Of a stretch of DNA of 64,000 nucleotides, positions 53,240 to 61,720 are shown piece by piece (position 1 is the first letter of the stretch; every line of letters starts with the position of its first letter). The stretch lies in the NCBI GenBank assembly GCA_964639245.1, contig CAZXCU010000002.1, positions 434,001 through 498,000 on the forward strand. Direction: 5' to 3'. The stretch comes from SB15 sp964639245. GTDB lineage: Bacteria > Chloroflexota > Anaerolineae > Aggregatilineales > J027. The notes beneath the pieces are model-generated. The model saw only the letters and a list, made by a program, of their open reading frames with translations. It had not been told where the DNA came from and did no database searches. The position numbers and the translations under genes are program-made.

Positions 53240-55027
53240 CTAGCTCTCCTGTCGGATGAAAAATACGTAAGCGGCGGCGGCAATCACCAGCAAACTCAAC
53301 GCCATAATGGTCATGGATTCGGTGGTGAGTCCCGAAGGTGTCTCGGATTCTTCGGTTGCTGATTCTTCCGCTTCATCGCCGTCGGATTCTGGTGGTTCAG
53401 GTGTTGTCACCGCCACAGGTGCGTCAGTTTCGGCGCTGGCAAGACCGAGTTCCAGTTCAACCGCATCCAGCAGGGCATCCGAATAATTGTAATTATGCAC
53501 CCCGCGACTGCCATCGCCTGCCACAAAATCAAGCGCCACAGTCACCCATTCCGCCGTGTCTGTTCCGGTAGCATCTTGGGCGGCGGTCAGGCGCATTTCG
53601 GTGCTGGCTTGCACATCTTCAATGAAGGCTTGCAACCCGGTGGCTTCAATTTGCTCGCTGTGGCACTGGGAGCAGGTATCTTCCAAGCCGTCCAGATTTG
53701 CGCCGGGCAGCACAGGTTCAAAAATATGCGAAGCCCGCGAAGCCAGTTCAACAGGGACACGCGGCATATGGCAGGTTACGCAGTCCGGGCCATCTTCGGC
53801 GGTGTAATGGGCAGAAGGAATCCCGGCGACCTGCTCAATGATGGTTTCGCCTTCGTGCATTTCCTGTACCGGGTGGTGAATATTTTCAGTCACTTCGGTA
53901 TCGTTATGGCAGTCAACACACAGCGTGTAGCGGTCTTGTTCCAGCGAAAATGTTGTCTCTTCGGGGTCGGCATGGGGATTGTGACAGGTGGTACACACCA
54001 CGCCCAATTGAGCATTTTCCAGCGTCACCGGGTCGGGCGGGTCGCCTTCTCTGTCCCCTTCATCAACGGCGGTGATTTGTGCTTGGGTGAAGCGGTAATC
54101 TTCGCTGTGACATTGCAAACAGGCATCTTCGGCAAATTCGCTCGCTTGCATGGAGGCAAGGGCGGTGCTGTGGCTGGATTTGAGCCATTCATTGAATTGC
54201 ATAAAGGACATTTTGGCGTGACCTGTGTTCCACCAATGTACCTCATCATCCTCTGCAACAGGCACAAAAACATCTTCATCCAGCAGATTCTGGGTTGGCA
54301 AATATTCGACCGGGTAGGGGAGGCCATCCTCTGGCGCTGTCCCGCGAATGTGACATTGTCCGCAAATCATGGGGTCTGGGCTGAGGACAATTGCGCCGCG
54401 AATGGCACGTAGTTCACGGTCACTGGGGCTGTTGCCACCGTCTTCGGCCTCGTCCAGATGCACACTGCCCGGCCCGTGACAGGCTTCACACTGCACGCCG
54501 TTGTCTTCCCAGCGTCCGCGCCGCGCATTAAAGGCGGTAGTGTGGCAGCCCGCACAATTGGCAGAAAATTGATATTCCGGCGCGTCAGGCCAATTGGCGA
54601 CATCCCCGTAAGGCTGCCATGATTCGGTGGCGGGATTCCATTCCGCAGGCAGCACCGCATATTCATCGCGGTCAAGTTCAAAGAGATAGCGCTGAACATA
54701 GCGCCCCATGCCAACCGCAAAAATGGCATCGTCCTGTTCAAAGGCGCGGGGTTCATCGTCCCCCGGTGGGGTGAACATACGAACCTCTTCCCCTGCGTCA
54801 AAATCAGCAAGGTAAAATTCGTCATCCCGTTCGTCAATCAGGGCAAGGGAATGGGGCGATTCTTGATGGGTACGGGAAAGATCACTGTGGCAACCGGAAC
54901 ATTCCCGCGCCCCCACATATTCTCTTTCCGCGATGTCTTCATCGTCCCCTTGGGCATAAATGACCGTGCCGGATAGCAAAAGCAAAAATCCGACAATGAG
55001 CAGTCCGAAAAATAGGAATCTTTTCAT
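53240..55027 (-). CDS. Nonaheme c-type cytochrome (cytochrome c554/c'-like)
   Basis: A 595-residue exported protein counted from ATG 55027, so that the signal KRFLFFGLLIVGFLLLLSG is at the N terminus; a GTG at 55045 is an alternative. Nine CxxCH sites are visible (CSGCH, CAGCH, CEACH, CGQCH, CLQCH, CTTCH, CVDCH, CVTCH, CSQCH). The opening YVGARECSGCHSDLSRTHQE matches the cytochrome c554/c' family. A TM helix near the C terminus (MTIMALSLLVIAAAAYVFFI) anchors it; the segment before it is rich in acidic residues. No CxxCK or other nitrite-reductase signature is present. It is the first gene of the b/c cytochrome operon. Confidence 0.93.
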   Translation of the reverse strand: MKRFLFFGLLIVGFLLLLSGTVIYAQGDDEDIAEREYVGARECSGCHSDLSRTHQESPHSLALIDERDDEFYLADFDAGEEVRMFTPPGDDEPRAFEQDDAIFAVGMGRYVQRYLFELDRDEYAVLPAEWNPATESWQPYGDVANWPDAPEYQFSANCAGCHTTAFNARRGRWEDNGVQCEACHGPGSVHLDEAEDGGNSPSDRELRAIRGAIVLSPDPMICGQCHIRGTAPEDGLPYPVEYLPTQNLLDEDVFVPVAEDDEVHWWNTGHAKMSFMQFNEWLKSSHSTALASMQASEFAEDACLQCHSEDYRFTQAQITAVDEGDREGDPPDPVTLENAQLGVVCTTCHNPHADPEETTFSLEQDRYTLCVDCHNDTEVTENIHHPVQEMHEGETIIEQVAGIPSAHYTAEDGPDCVTCHMPRVPVELASRASHIFEPVLPGANLDGLEDTCSQCHSEQIEATGLQAFIEDVQASTEMRLTAAQDATGTDTAEWVTVALDFVAGDGSRGVHNYNYSDALLDAVELELGLASAETDAPVAVTTPEPPESDGDEAEESATEESETPSGLTTESMTIMALSLLVIAAAAYVFFIRQES

Positions 55028-55129
55028 AAGGCTACTTTCTAGCACAACAAGGGTTAGAATACCATTGGATTTCGCCTTGCTGCAAATTCATCATCATCTT
55101 TTTCGTATGAGGTTTGTCACGCAGTTGGG

Positions 55130-56053
55130 CTATGCTTGACGAATTTCTTTAATTCGCTCTACCAACTGGCGAGCAATTTCCGTGTACAGGCGATTGCGCT
55201 TACCCCGGTCTGCATATTCATAGTCGAGCGTGCCGTCGGTGGGCAAAAATTGGGTTTCTGCCAGCCAAGGATAATTTTGCCATAAACAGGACGATAGGAT
55301 GATGGGAAAGATGAGCAAGCCTTTGCGACGGCGGTCAGTGATGAACGAGGACAATTCAACATCCGTGATGTAAGGCGAGTTGAGGTAATCTTGACTGACC
55401 AGCACCAGCGCAATCTGGGTGCGGGCAAGTTCCTGTCGAATGGCGGTGTCCCAGTAGTCTCCCACGCGAATCTGTTTGTCTGTCCAGATTTCCCCGCCCG
55501 CCCGTTCGACCTCTTTTTCAATAAAGGCAACTAATTCTTTCATAATTTGTTCATCATAGTCATGGTGTTTGTAACTTATGAAAATCCGCACTGTGCCGAC
55601 TTTTTCAGGAACAACCGGTCTATTTTCTTCGGGTTCATGCTCGGTTTTGCCTTGTTTCATGGCCTCTTCGACGGATTGCAAGAAGATTTCCCAGTCAAAT
55701 TCCTGCTTGCTAAAACAGTCAAATGCGCCGCGCTGTTTCAGCAAATCGCGCATTTCGCGCTTGGAATTGATCGACCCACTCACCACAATGCAGCGTGTGT
55801 CGGGGTGGTTTTCTTTCACGTAACGCAAAATAAGTTCCCCGTCTTTTTTCATCTGGCGGGTGGGGTCGTCCACCCCTTCCTCAAGATTAAGGTCAACCGT
55901 GATGACCGGGTAAAACGAGGATTTTAAAATTTGGCGGGCAGCGCGAAAATTGTCGACACTATCCACCGTGTACCCTTCATCACGTAATGTTTCCTCAAGG
56001 TCAGAGCGCCAATCTTCTTTATCCTCAACGACAAGAATACGACCTTTTGACAT
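55130..56053 (-). CDS. Response regulator with TIR output domain (REC-TIR fusion)
   Basis: A 307-residue protein counted from ATG 56053 (GGAG 9 bp upstream). The REC domain covers about 1-130, with acidic pair ED/KED, phospho-acceptor Asp54 in VITVDLNLEE, SGS and Lys116 in FSKQEF. A short Glu-rich linker follows. The TIR domain covers about 155-300: VRIFISYKHHDYDEQIM, GGEIWTDKQIRVGDYWDTAI, then ALVLVSQDYLNSPYITDVEL. Glu233 in DVELSSF aligns with the catalytic Glu of TIR NADases such as SARM1. TIR domains hydrolyse NAD+ or make cyclic-ADP-ribose signals. Here phosphorylation by the kinase encoded in the same operon would control the TIR. Enzyme activity is inferred. Confidence 0.9.
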   Translation of the reverse strand: MSKGRILVVEDKEDWRSDLEETLRDEGYTVDSVDNFRAARQILKSSFYPVITVDLNLEEGVDDPTRQMKKDGELILRYVKENHPDTRCIVVSGSINSKREMRDLLKQRGAFDCFSKQEFDWEIFLQSVEEAMKQGKTEHEPEENRPVVPEKVGTVRIFISYKHHDYDEQIMKELVAFIEKEVERAGGEIWTDKQIRVGDYWDTAIRQELARTQIALVLVSQDYLNSPYITDVELSSFITDRRRKGLLIFPIILSSCLWQNYPWLAETQFLPTDGTLDYEYADRGKRNRLYTEIARQLVERIKEIRQA

Positions 56054-56078
56054 CGTTTTAATCTCCCTCATGTATCAT

Positions 56079-57146
56079 TTAGATGGGTTTTAGCGTCTGT
56101 GTCTGGCGGGCATTGCCCAGCTCTTTAATATCCAGAATGCCTTGAAAATCACGTTCCCCTGCATGGACAATCCCAAGACTTAGGGACATCAAATCGACTT
56201 CAGTTTCTTTGCCATTCACGTAGATATTCATTGAGCCGCGTTCCCAATCCCGATAATCATAAAAAGGCTCAATTTCGGTTTCAAAGCGCGATTTAATGGT
56301 GAGTGCGATGGTTCGAATTTTCTCCGGGGTGGAAATAACCAGAAATTGGTATCCGCCTAAATGCCCGATATAGTCTTCCGCATTGCCAAGTTCGGCAAGC
56401 GTTGTTTTAAGAATGCGGGCAAGGAAGCGGGTAATCTGGTCAGGATGCCCACTGCCGTTTTTGACAGACGAGTACCACTCCAGATTATTGATTTTAAGGG
56501 CAATTAACGCCCAATCTTGCCGATGAATCAGGTTTTGGAGGGCTTTGTCTGACCAGTCCGAATTGGGAATGTGGGTGATGGTATCGAGGCGTTTTTGGAG
56601 TTCGTCTTTCAAATTCAGGCGATAGCTAGGGCGGTAGTCAGGGCGGGTAAATTCAATCGTGCGGATGGTTTCCCAGATTTTTTCGGCGGTGAGGGTGTTT
56701 TGCCAGCCCCATGTTTTCAACAGAAAAACCGCATCAGCATATAACACGCTCGCCTGCACCATTTTTTTAAATTCTTCTGCGTCGAATTGGCTTTTTTCAA
56801 TGAAACACAGGGTTTTATAAATGTGCAGCCCTTCAATGGCGTACTGGATGTTCCTTTGCCCGGTGATGATGGCGGTATTGGTTTGCGGCGCGTTTTCGGT
56901 AATGTAGGCTAAGAGTTTCATGCCGTCGTCGTTGCTTGCCGAGTCATTCAGGTTTAAATCGAGGGTAATAAGGCTAAAGGCCTCCGACTCTGAACGAATG
57001 ATGTCCAGTGCATGAGAAAGATAGGAGGCTGTTTTGATGACAGCCTGAAGGGGTGGCGTCAGGTCTGCCAAAGCCTCGCGGCAAATTGTTTCAATTTCGC
57101 TGCACCATGCGGAGTCGTCTTCGACAATCAGGATATTTCTAGCCAT
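56079..57146 (-). CDS. Response regulator with degenerate GGDEF domain
   Basis: A 355-residue protein. The REC domain (about 1-130) has IVEDD, phospho-acceptor Asp63 in ITLDLNLND, and Lys118 in IEKSQF. A diverged GGDEF fold occupies about 180-345: WALIALKINNLEWYSSVKNG, then GHLGGYQFLVI at 261-271 where GG(D/E)EF is expected, and LSLGIVHAGERDFQ later. Loss of the DEF residues argues against cyclase activity, so it may bind nucleotide or partner. It overlaps the kinase gene by 8 bp and lies 25 bp before the REC-TIR gene. Confidence 0.85.
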   Translation of the reverse strand: MARNILIVEDDSAWCSEIETICREALADLTPPLQAVIKTASYLSHALDIIRSESEAFSLITLDLNLNDSASNDDGMKLLAYITENAPQTNTAIITGQRNIQYAIEGLHIYKTLCFIEKSQFDAEEFKKMVQASVLYADAVFLLKTWGWQNTLTAEKIWETIRTIEFTRPDYRPSYRLNLKDELQKRLDTITHIPNSDWSDKALQNLIHRQDWALIALKINNLEWYSSVKNGSGHPDQITRFLARILKTTLAELGNAEDYIGHLGGYQFLVISTPEKIRTIALTIKSRFETEIEPFYDYRDWERGSMNIYVNGKETEVDLMSLSLGIVHAGERDFQGILDIKELGNARQTQTLKPI

Positions 57147-58875
57147 GTTGTGCCTGACTTTCTACTCTTGTTTGTGAGGTAGGGAGAAAGGGGGTGAGTT
57201 CGACTTTGAACGTAGCGCCCGTGCCTAACGAGCTTTTGACACGAATTTCACCGCCTATTTGTCCCAGATAGAAGCGTACCCACCACAGCCCTAAACCGGT
57301 GCCACCGGATTCTTGTTTGGTGGTAAACAGCAGATTGAAGATTTTTTCGTGTAAATCGGGATGAATGCCCGGCCCGGTGTCCGCAACAGCAATTTGAACG
57401 TTGCCTGTTTCCTCAAGAATTTGCCCGGTAATGCGAATGCTGCCTGTCCCTTCCATCGCTTCATTCGCGTTATTAAGCAAAACGCGGAAAACCTCACCCA
57501 GACTGCTATCCGCCCGAATGGTGGGCAAATTGGCAATCTGCGGGTCAATTTCTAGGTGAACATCGCGGCTGATGCTGCTCATCTTTTGCCCCTCCAGAAT
57601 CGCCTCCATGATGTTGGTCGGGTTGCTGGTGGTTTCTTCAAAGGGACGCTGCATCGCTTTGACTGCTTCCAGCGAGGCCACCACTTTTTCCTGAATTTCT
57701 TCCAGAAAGGTGACTTCCTGCTGTTCTTTTTTTCCTTTGGTAATTTGCCGATTCAAACGGCTGCGGGCAAGCCCAAGATGGTTGTTAAGCCGATGTGCCA
57801 TGGCATTGACCACCTGCGCCATCGCCACCGCTTTTTCGAGTTCTTTGGCGCGTTCTTCCGCAATGCGACCTTTTTCTTCAGCCAGTTGGCGCATTTCCTG
57901 CGCCAGTTGGCGTTCGACAAGGGCAAGCTGTTTTTCGACCTCTTCCAAGCGGTACAAGCGGGCGTTTTGAATGGCGAGCGAGGCTTGGCTGATATAGGCT
58001 TTGAGCGCGTTGACCATTTTTTTAGACACGCGCCTTTTGCGGTAACCCACAAACATATTCCCCACCAAGTCGAGGTTGCCATCGGCATTTCGGGCAACGA
58101 GGGGAACTTCAATCATCGAACGCATCAAGACCGCCATTTGCATCGACCAGACGAGCCATCGGTCGCTTTGAAAGTTGTTAAAGGCATGACCCCATAAGTC
58201 GTACAGATAGGGGGTGACCACATACCCCTTGCCTTTGCCCTGTGCCGCTTCGCGGACGGCTTTGGTCACAAGATGGTCGGGGTATTTTTGTAATTCGATG
58301 ATATTACCTACCACCGTCACCCCCATTAAATCTTCGCTCCATTCCCATGCCCATTCTTTGCCGGGTTTGACAGCTAATAAATTACAGGGGAGAAGATCCC
58401 GGTCTTTGTCGTAAATAGCAATCATGGCGGCTTCAAACCCAAGTTGCACAATCCCATCCATGATTTCTTTGAGGATGTTCATGAGGTTCGGGTCAATTGG
58501 TTCATTCCAAACCGGCAGGGTTTTTACATATTCGGCAGATTTGGGAATGCCAAACCGATTCAAGAGCCGCGCATAACTTTCTAACACCTGAGCCAATAAT
58601 TTTTTTGACTGGTTTATTCTATCGGTCACGAAAACCTTTTGTCCGGGCTGGAGATCTGTTGCATCGCCCCAGCAGCGTACCCAACCTTCCGGGTAATTTT
58701 TCCATAAAGGCCCGCTTTGATTGTGTTTCCAGACTGCGCCCGACGAAATGACCTTGCCGTGTTCGTCCCGGACTTCAACCCGACTAAAACGCGGGGGGAC
58801 AGGCTGTTCAGGGGGAAATTGAACATCAAAGCGTTGCGCCGAAAAAATGTGGGTAATCGTGCCTGCTGTGGTCAT
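57139..58875 (-). CDS. Soluble GAF-domain sensor histidine kinase
   Basis: A 578-residue kinase with no membrane helix. An uncharacterised N-terminal segment (1-85) is followed by a GAF-like region (about 130-310, ILKEIMDGIVQLGFEAAMIA ... ISQASLAIQNARLYRLEEVE) and a coiled-coil (about 310-360). The H-box is AMAHRLNNHLGL with His361. HATPase boxes are N468 (LLNNANEA), DTGPG at 499-503 and GGTGLGL at 524-530. It is the first gene of a kinase/REC-GGDEF/REC-TIR operon. It likely phosphorylates both response regulators. The sensed signal is unknown; the absence of TM segments suggests an intracellular cue. Confidence 0.9.
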   Translation of the reverse strand: MTTAGTITHIFSAQRFDVQFPPEQPVPPRFSRVEVRDEHGKVISSGAVWKHNQSGPLWKNYPEGWVRCWGDATDLQPGQKVFVTDRINQSKKLLAQVLESYARLLNRFGIPKSAEYVKTLPVWNEPIDPNLMNILKEIMDGIVQLGFEAAMIAIYDKDRDLLPCNLLAVKPGKEWAWEWSEDLMGVTVVGNIIELQKYPDHLVTKAVREAAQGKGKGYVVTPYLYDLWGHAFNNFQSDRWLVWSMQMAVLMRSMIEVPLVARNADGNLDLVGNMFVGYRKRRVSKKMVNALKAYISQASLAIQNARLYRLEEVEKQLALVERQLAQEMRQLAEEKGRIAEERAKELEKAVAMAQVVNAMAHRLNNHLGLARSRLNRQITKGKKEQQEVTFLEEIQEKVVASLEAVKAMQRPFEETTSNPTNIMEAILEGQKMSSISRDVHLEIDPQIANLPTIRADSSLGEVFRVLLNNANEAMEGTGSIRITGQILEETGNVQIAVADTGPGIHPDLHEKIFNLLFTTKQESGGTGLGLWWVRFYLGQIGGEIRVKSSLGTGATFKVELTPFLPTSQTRVESQAQHG

Positions 58876-58936
58876 GAACGCTCACATCTACTGTTATGAA
58901 ATATACTTATGAATGATAGTAACGCAAAACGCGCAT

Positions 58937-58964
58937 TTGTGAAATTAACTAAGCTGCATAGAAT
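58937..58964 (+). promoter_or_regulatory. Possible promoter of the alpha/beta hydrolase gene
   Basis: TTGTGA (58937-58942), a 16-bp spacer and TAGAAT (58959-58964) lie just before ATG 58993. If real, it would exclude the upstream start at 58909. Confidence 0.35.
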
Positions 58965-58992
58965 TAAATTCAAAAAAGATGGTTTGGCACAT

Positions 58993-59862
58993 ATGCAGCA
59001 GATCGTAATCGATGGCTACCAGATGGTCGCGCAAGGTGGTAATGAGGCGATGCCCGGCACCCCGGTAATTTTGCTTCATGGTATTAACGCTTCAATCAGT
59101 TTTTGGACATCGAATTTGCCCGCTATTTGCACAGACAGGCGCTGGTATTCGCTGAGTTTGCCCGGTCACTATCCTGCCCAACTGCCTACCAACTTTCAAT
59201 GGCGCGATATCAACGTAGAAAACCTGACACGGGTTATCGCCTGTGCGATTCGGGAATTGGTGGGAGAAACCCCTGTTTTGATCGGGGGGCATTCCACGGG
59301 TGGTTTTTTTTCCTTGAGCGTGGCGATTCATTACCCTGAGATGGTCAAGGGGGTGATGTGTTTGGCGGGCTTTTCACATGGACGCTGGACAGGTCTTTTG
59401 GGCATGTATCAGCAGATGGTGCGCTTGGGGATTCCGGGTGAAATCGTGTATAAACTGCTGTATCGGTGGGTCAAACTTTCGCCACATATTTTGGGCTGGG
59501 TGCTGAATACTTACTATCGGGGCAACACGCCTCCTCTGCAACACAACCCCAATTTCAAAGCGATTCTGGCAGCCAGCTATGCCGATTATTACCCGCAAGA
59601 TTTAAACGCCATGCTCCCCTATTTTTATTTCATGCCTGAAATTGATATTACGCCCAAATTGTCGCAAATTGCCGTTCCTACCCTCGTTGTGACGGGGGAT
59701 GCTGACCCGATTGTCTCACCCAATCAAGCCAGCCGCATTGCTCATGAAGTCTCCAACAGTGACTTGAAGGTGATTCGCAAGGCGGGGCATGTGCCGATGT
59801 GGGAAACGCCGCAGGAATTTGACCAGATTTTAACCGCGTGGGTTAAGCAACAGGGTTTTTAA
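58993..59862 (+). CDS. Alpha/beta hydrolase
   Basis: A 289-residue hydrolase counted from ATG 58993; an in-frame ATG at 58909 adds 28 basic residues lacking conservation. It shows the oxyanion loop VILLHGINASISFW, the nucleophile elbow GGHSTGGFFSLS with Ser, an acid in VVTGDADPIVSP and the catalytic His in IRKAGHVPMWE. The fold is typical of esterases or C-C hydrolases; the substrate is unknown. It is divergent from the histidine-kinase operon. Confidence 0.85.
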   Translation: MQQIVIDGYQMVAQGGNEAMPGTPVILLHGINASISFWTSNLPAICTDRRWYSLSLPGHYPAQLPTNFQWRDINVENLTRVIACAIRELVGETPVLIGGHSTGGFFSLSVAIHYPEMVKGVMCLAGFSHGRWTGLLGMYQQMVRLGIPGEIVYKLLYRWVKLSPHILGWVLNTYYRGNTPPLQHNPNFKAILAASYADYYPQDLNAMLPYFYFMPEIDITPKLSQIAVPTLVVTGDADPIVSPNQASRIAHEVSNSDLKVIRKAGHVPMWETPQEFDQILTAWVKQQGF

Positions 59863-59908
59863 ACGGCGTTTTAATCTCCTAAAAATTGGGGTGATTGGGG
59901 TGGAACTC

Positions 59909-59936
59909 TTGACCTGTCGTCGGTGTCTATTATGAT
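59909..59936 (+). promoter_or_regulatory. Sigma-70-like promoter of the L,D-transpeptidase gene
   Basis: TTGACC (59909-59914), a 16-bp spacer and TATGAT (59931-59936) lie 24 bp before ATG 59961. A CCTGTCG/CGACAGG inverted pair brackets the -10 and could be an operator. RBS AGGA. Confidence 0.7.
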
Positions 59937-59960
59937 GAAACTACCGACAGGAAAAGAATC

Positions 59961-61118
59961 ATGGTCACACAACCCTACCCAAGACAAAAATCCACTACCA
60001 AAAAAAAGGCCGACCCCACTTTGTTTTATATTGCAGGGGGGGTGGGAATTTCAGGTTTCATGTTGCTGGCCTGCATGGGCATTTTTGGCATTCTGTACTA
60101 TGTATCGAGTGTGACCATTCCAACCGGGGTGACGGTAGCGGGGGTGGCTGTCGGTGGGCAATCCGTAGACAGCGCGGCGCAGAAACTAGAATCAGCGAAT
60201 CCCCAATCTACCGTGATATTGACTGATGGTGAGAGAAACTGGACAGTCAATACGGCGGATTTAGGTATCTGGATTGATTATCAAAGCAGCGCCAAAAAAG
60301 CCCTGAATGCCGATAAAAATGAGGCGCTTGTGCCAAGTTACGTCATTGACCTTAACCAGACGCAAAATGGACTGGTTGCGCTCAGTGAACAGGTGAATTT
60401 ACCGGCGATTCCCGGCGAAACACCGCAGATGGGACGTTCGTTGGAAATTCCCGTCATGTTAGACCGGATTCGTTTGAATGCGGCGGGCGAGTTGGCGGAC
60501 GGGGTTTTGGATTTAACCATGATTGTGGTTGAACCCCCACCCTTAGAATCGATTAATCGGTCAAACAGCGCCACAACCACACATGTGGTCGAAGCAGGGC
60601 AGGAACTCTCGCTCATCGCCAAAATATACGGCGTTTCGATTGAGGATATTCTGGCGGTGAATGACATCGCCAACCCCGATGTGATTAATGAAGGGCAAAC
60701 GCTAACGATTCCCGCCGATGGGGTTTATCAGCCGGATGCCAGCCAAGCACCCCCCGCGCCCTTGGCAGTGGGCAAAGCGATTGTGGTTTCTACCACCGAG
60801 CAGCGTATTTATGCCTATGAGAACGGGGTGTTGATTCATTCGCACCTGACCTCCACCGGACGCGCCGAAACGCCCACTGTGCTGGGCGATTACAAAATCT
60901 ATGTGAAATATGAGGCCACCGATATGAGTGGGCCGGGATATTACCTGCCCCAAGTGCCGTACACGATGTATTTTTATCAGGGCTACGGGATTCACGGCAC
61001 ATACTGGCATAACAGCTTTGGTCGTCCGATGAGTCACGGGTGTGTCAATCTGCCGCCGGAAGAAGCCAGGTGGTTCTTTGAGTGGGCAGAAGTGGGAACG
61101 TTGGTTCGCGTGATTTAG
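59961..61118 (+). CDS. Membrane-anchored L,D-transpeptidase with LysM domain
   Basis: A 385-residue cell-envelope enzyme. A basic N terminus precedes one TM helix (about 21-50, IAGGVGISGFMLLACMGIFG). A peptidoglycan-binding_4-type domain starts VTIPTGVTVAGVAVGGQSV, and a LysM repeat follows (THVVEAGQELSLIAKIYGVS ... LTIP, about 205-250). The YkuD catalytic domain ends the protein, with HGTYWHNSFGRPM and SHGCVNLP, where Cys361 is the nucleophile. It would cross-link peptidoglycan or anchor a protein. Presence of such an enzyme fits a cell with a peptidoglycan wall. Confidence 0.93.
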   Translation: MVTQPYPRQKSTTKKKADPTLFYIAGGVGISGFMLLACMGIFGILYYVSSVTIPTGVTVAGVAVGGQSVDSAAQKLESANPQSTVILTDGERNWTVNTADLGIWIDYQSSAKKALNADKNEALVPSYVIDLNQTQNGLVALSEQVNLPAIPGETPQMGRSLEIPVMLDRIRLNAAGELADGVLDLTMIVVEPPPLESINRSNSATTTHVVEAGQELSLIAKIYGVSIEDILAVNDIANPDVINEGQTLTIPADGVYQPDASQAPPAPLAVGKAIVVSTTEQRIYAYENGVLIHSHLTSTGRAETPTVLGDYKIYVKYEATDMSGPGYYLPQVPYTMYFYQGYGIHGTYWHNSFGRPMSHGCVNLPPEEARWFFEWAEVGTLVRVI

Positions 61119-61151
61119 GTTGCGCTCCATCACAATTCTTCTTTTCCTGTG

Positions 61152-61183
61152 TGCTGCTCGTTGTCGACGGGCAGCATTTTTTT
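61152..61183 (+). terminator. Rho-independent terminator after the L,D-transpeptidase gene
   Basis: TGCTGCTCG (61152-61160) pairs with CGGGCAGCA (61168-61176, one G-U); a T(7) run follows. Confidence 0.88.
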
Positions 61184-61249
61184 GCCAAATTTTGATAAGT
61201 CGGGGGGAAATGTGGTATCAATATGCACGAAAATGGATGAGGTGTTGGA

Positions 61250-61678
61250 ATGACTGAGTGGCCTAGACTAAAACTCTGGTGGGATGACCCGAATACGAAT
61301 TTGCGGCATGAACTCATCAGCGAATTGCCCATTACCATCGGGCGGGATGCGTCGAACACGCTGGTATTGAATAGCACGCTGGTTTCGCGCCAGCACGCCG
61401 AACTGTTTACTGATGGACAATCGCTGCGGATTCGGGATGTGAGCAGCACCAACGGTATTAAAGTGAACGGCAAATTGATTCAACAGGCGGTGCTGCGGCA
61501 AGGGGATAATTTTAAAGTGGGCCCCTTTTACTTCAATTGGGGTTTTGATTTGCCTGTCGAAGGCGAAGAAAACCTTGATTCGACAATTGTAGAAACCCGC
61601 CCCTATCCGGTGGAAGATGACGCAACTCAACTGTTGCCGCCCCCGCAGCGTAAAAAAAATTTGGGGGATAGGGAATAA
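61250..61678 (+). CDS. FHA-domain protein
   Basis: A 142-residue protein composed of one forkhead-associated domain (about 10-95). The motifs are ITIGRDASNTLVLNSTLVSR with the conserved GR..N/S..S, QHAELFTDGQSLRIRDVSST and NGIKVNG. FHA domains bind phosphothreonine. The C-terminal ~40 residues are acidic and disordered. No kinase is nearby, so the partner is unknown. Confidence 0.9.
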   Translation: MTEWPRLKLWWDDPNTNLRHELISELPITIGRDASNTLVLNSTLVSRQHAELFTDGQSLRIRDVSSTNGIKVNGKLIQQAVLRQGDNFKVGPFYFNWGFDLPVEGEENLDSTIVETRPYPVEDDATQLLPPPQRKKNLGDRE

Positions 61679-61720
61679 ACGTTTATAATGCAGGTGATTT
61701 GTTAAAAAGAAGGTTAAATC

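Noticed and set aside
53240..55027. NrfA-type nitrite reductase
   Set aside because: Nine CxxCH sites but no CxxCK or catalytic Tyr/His pattern of NrfA; cytochrome c554-like opening instead.
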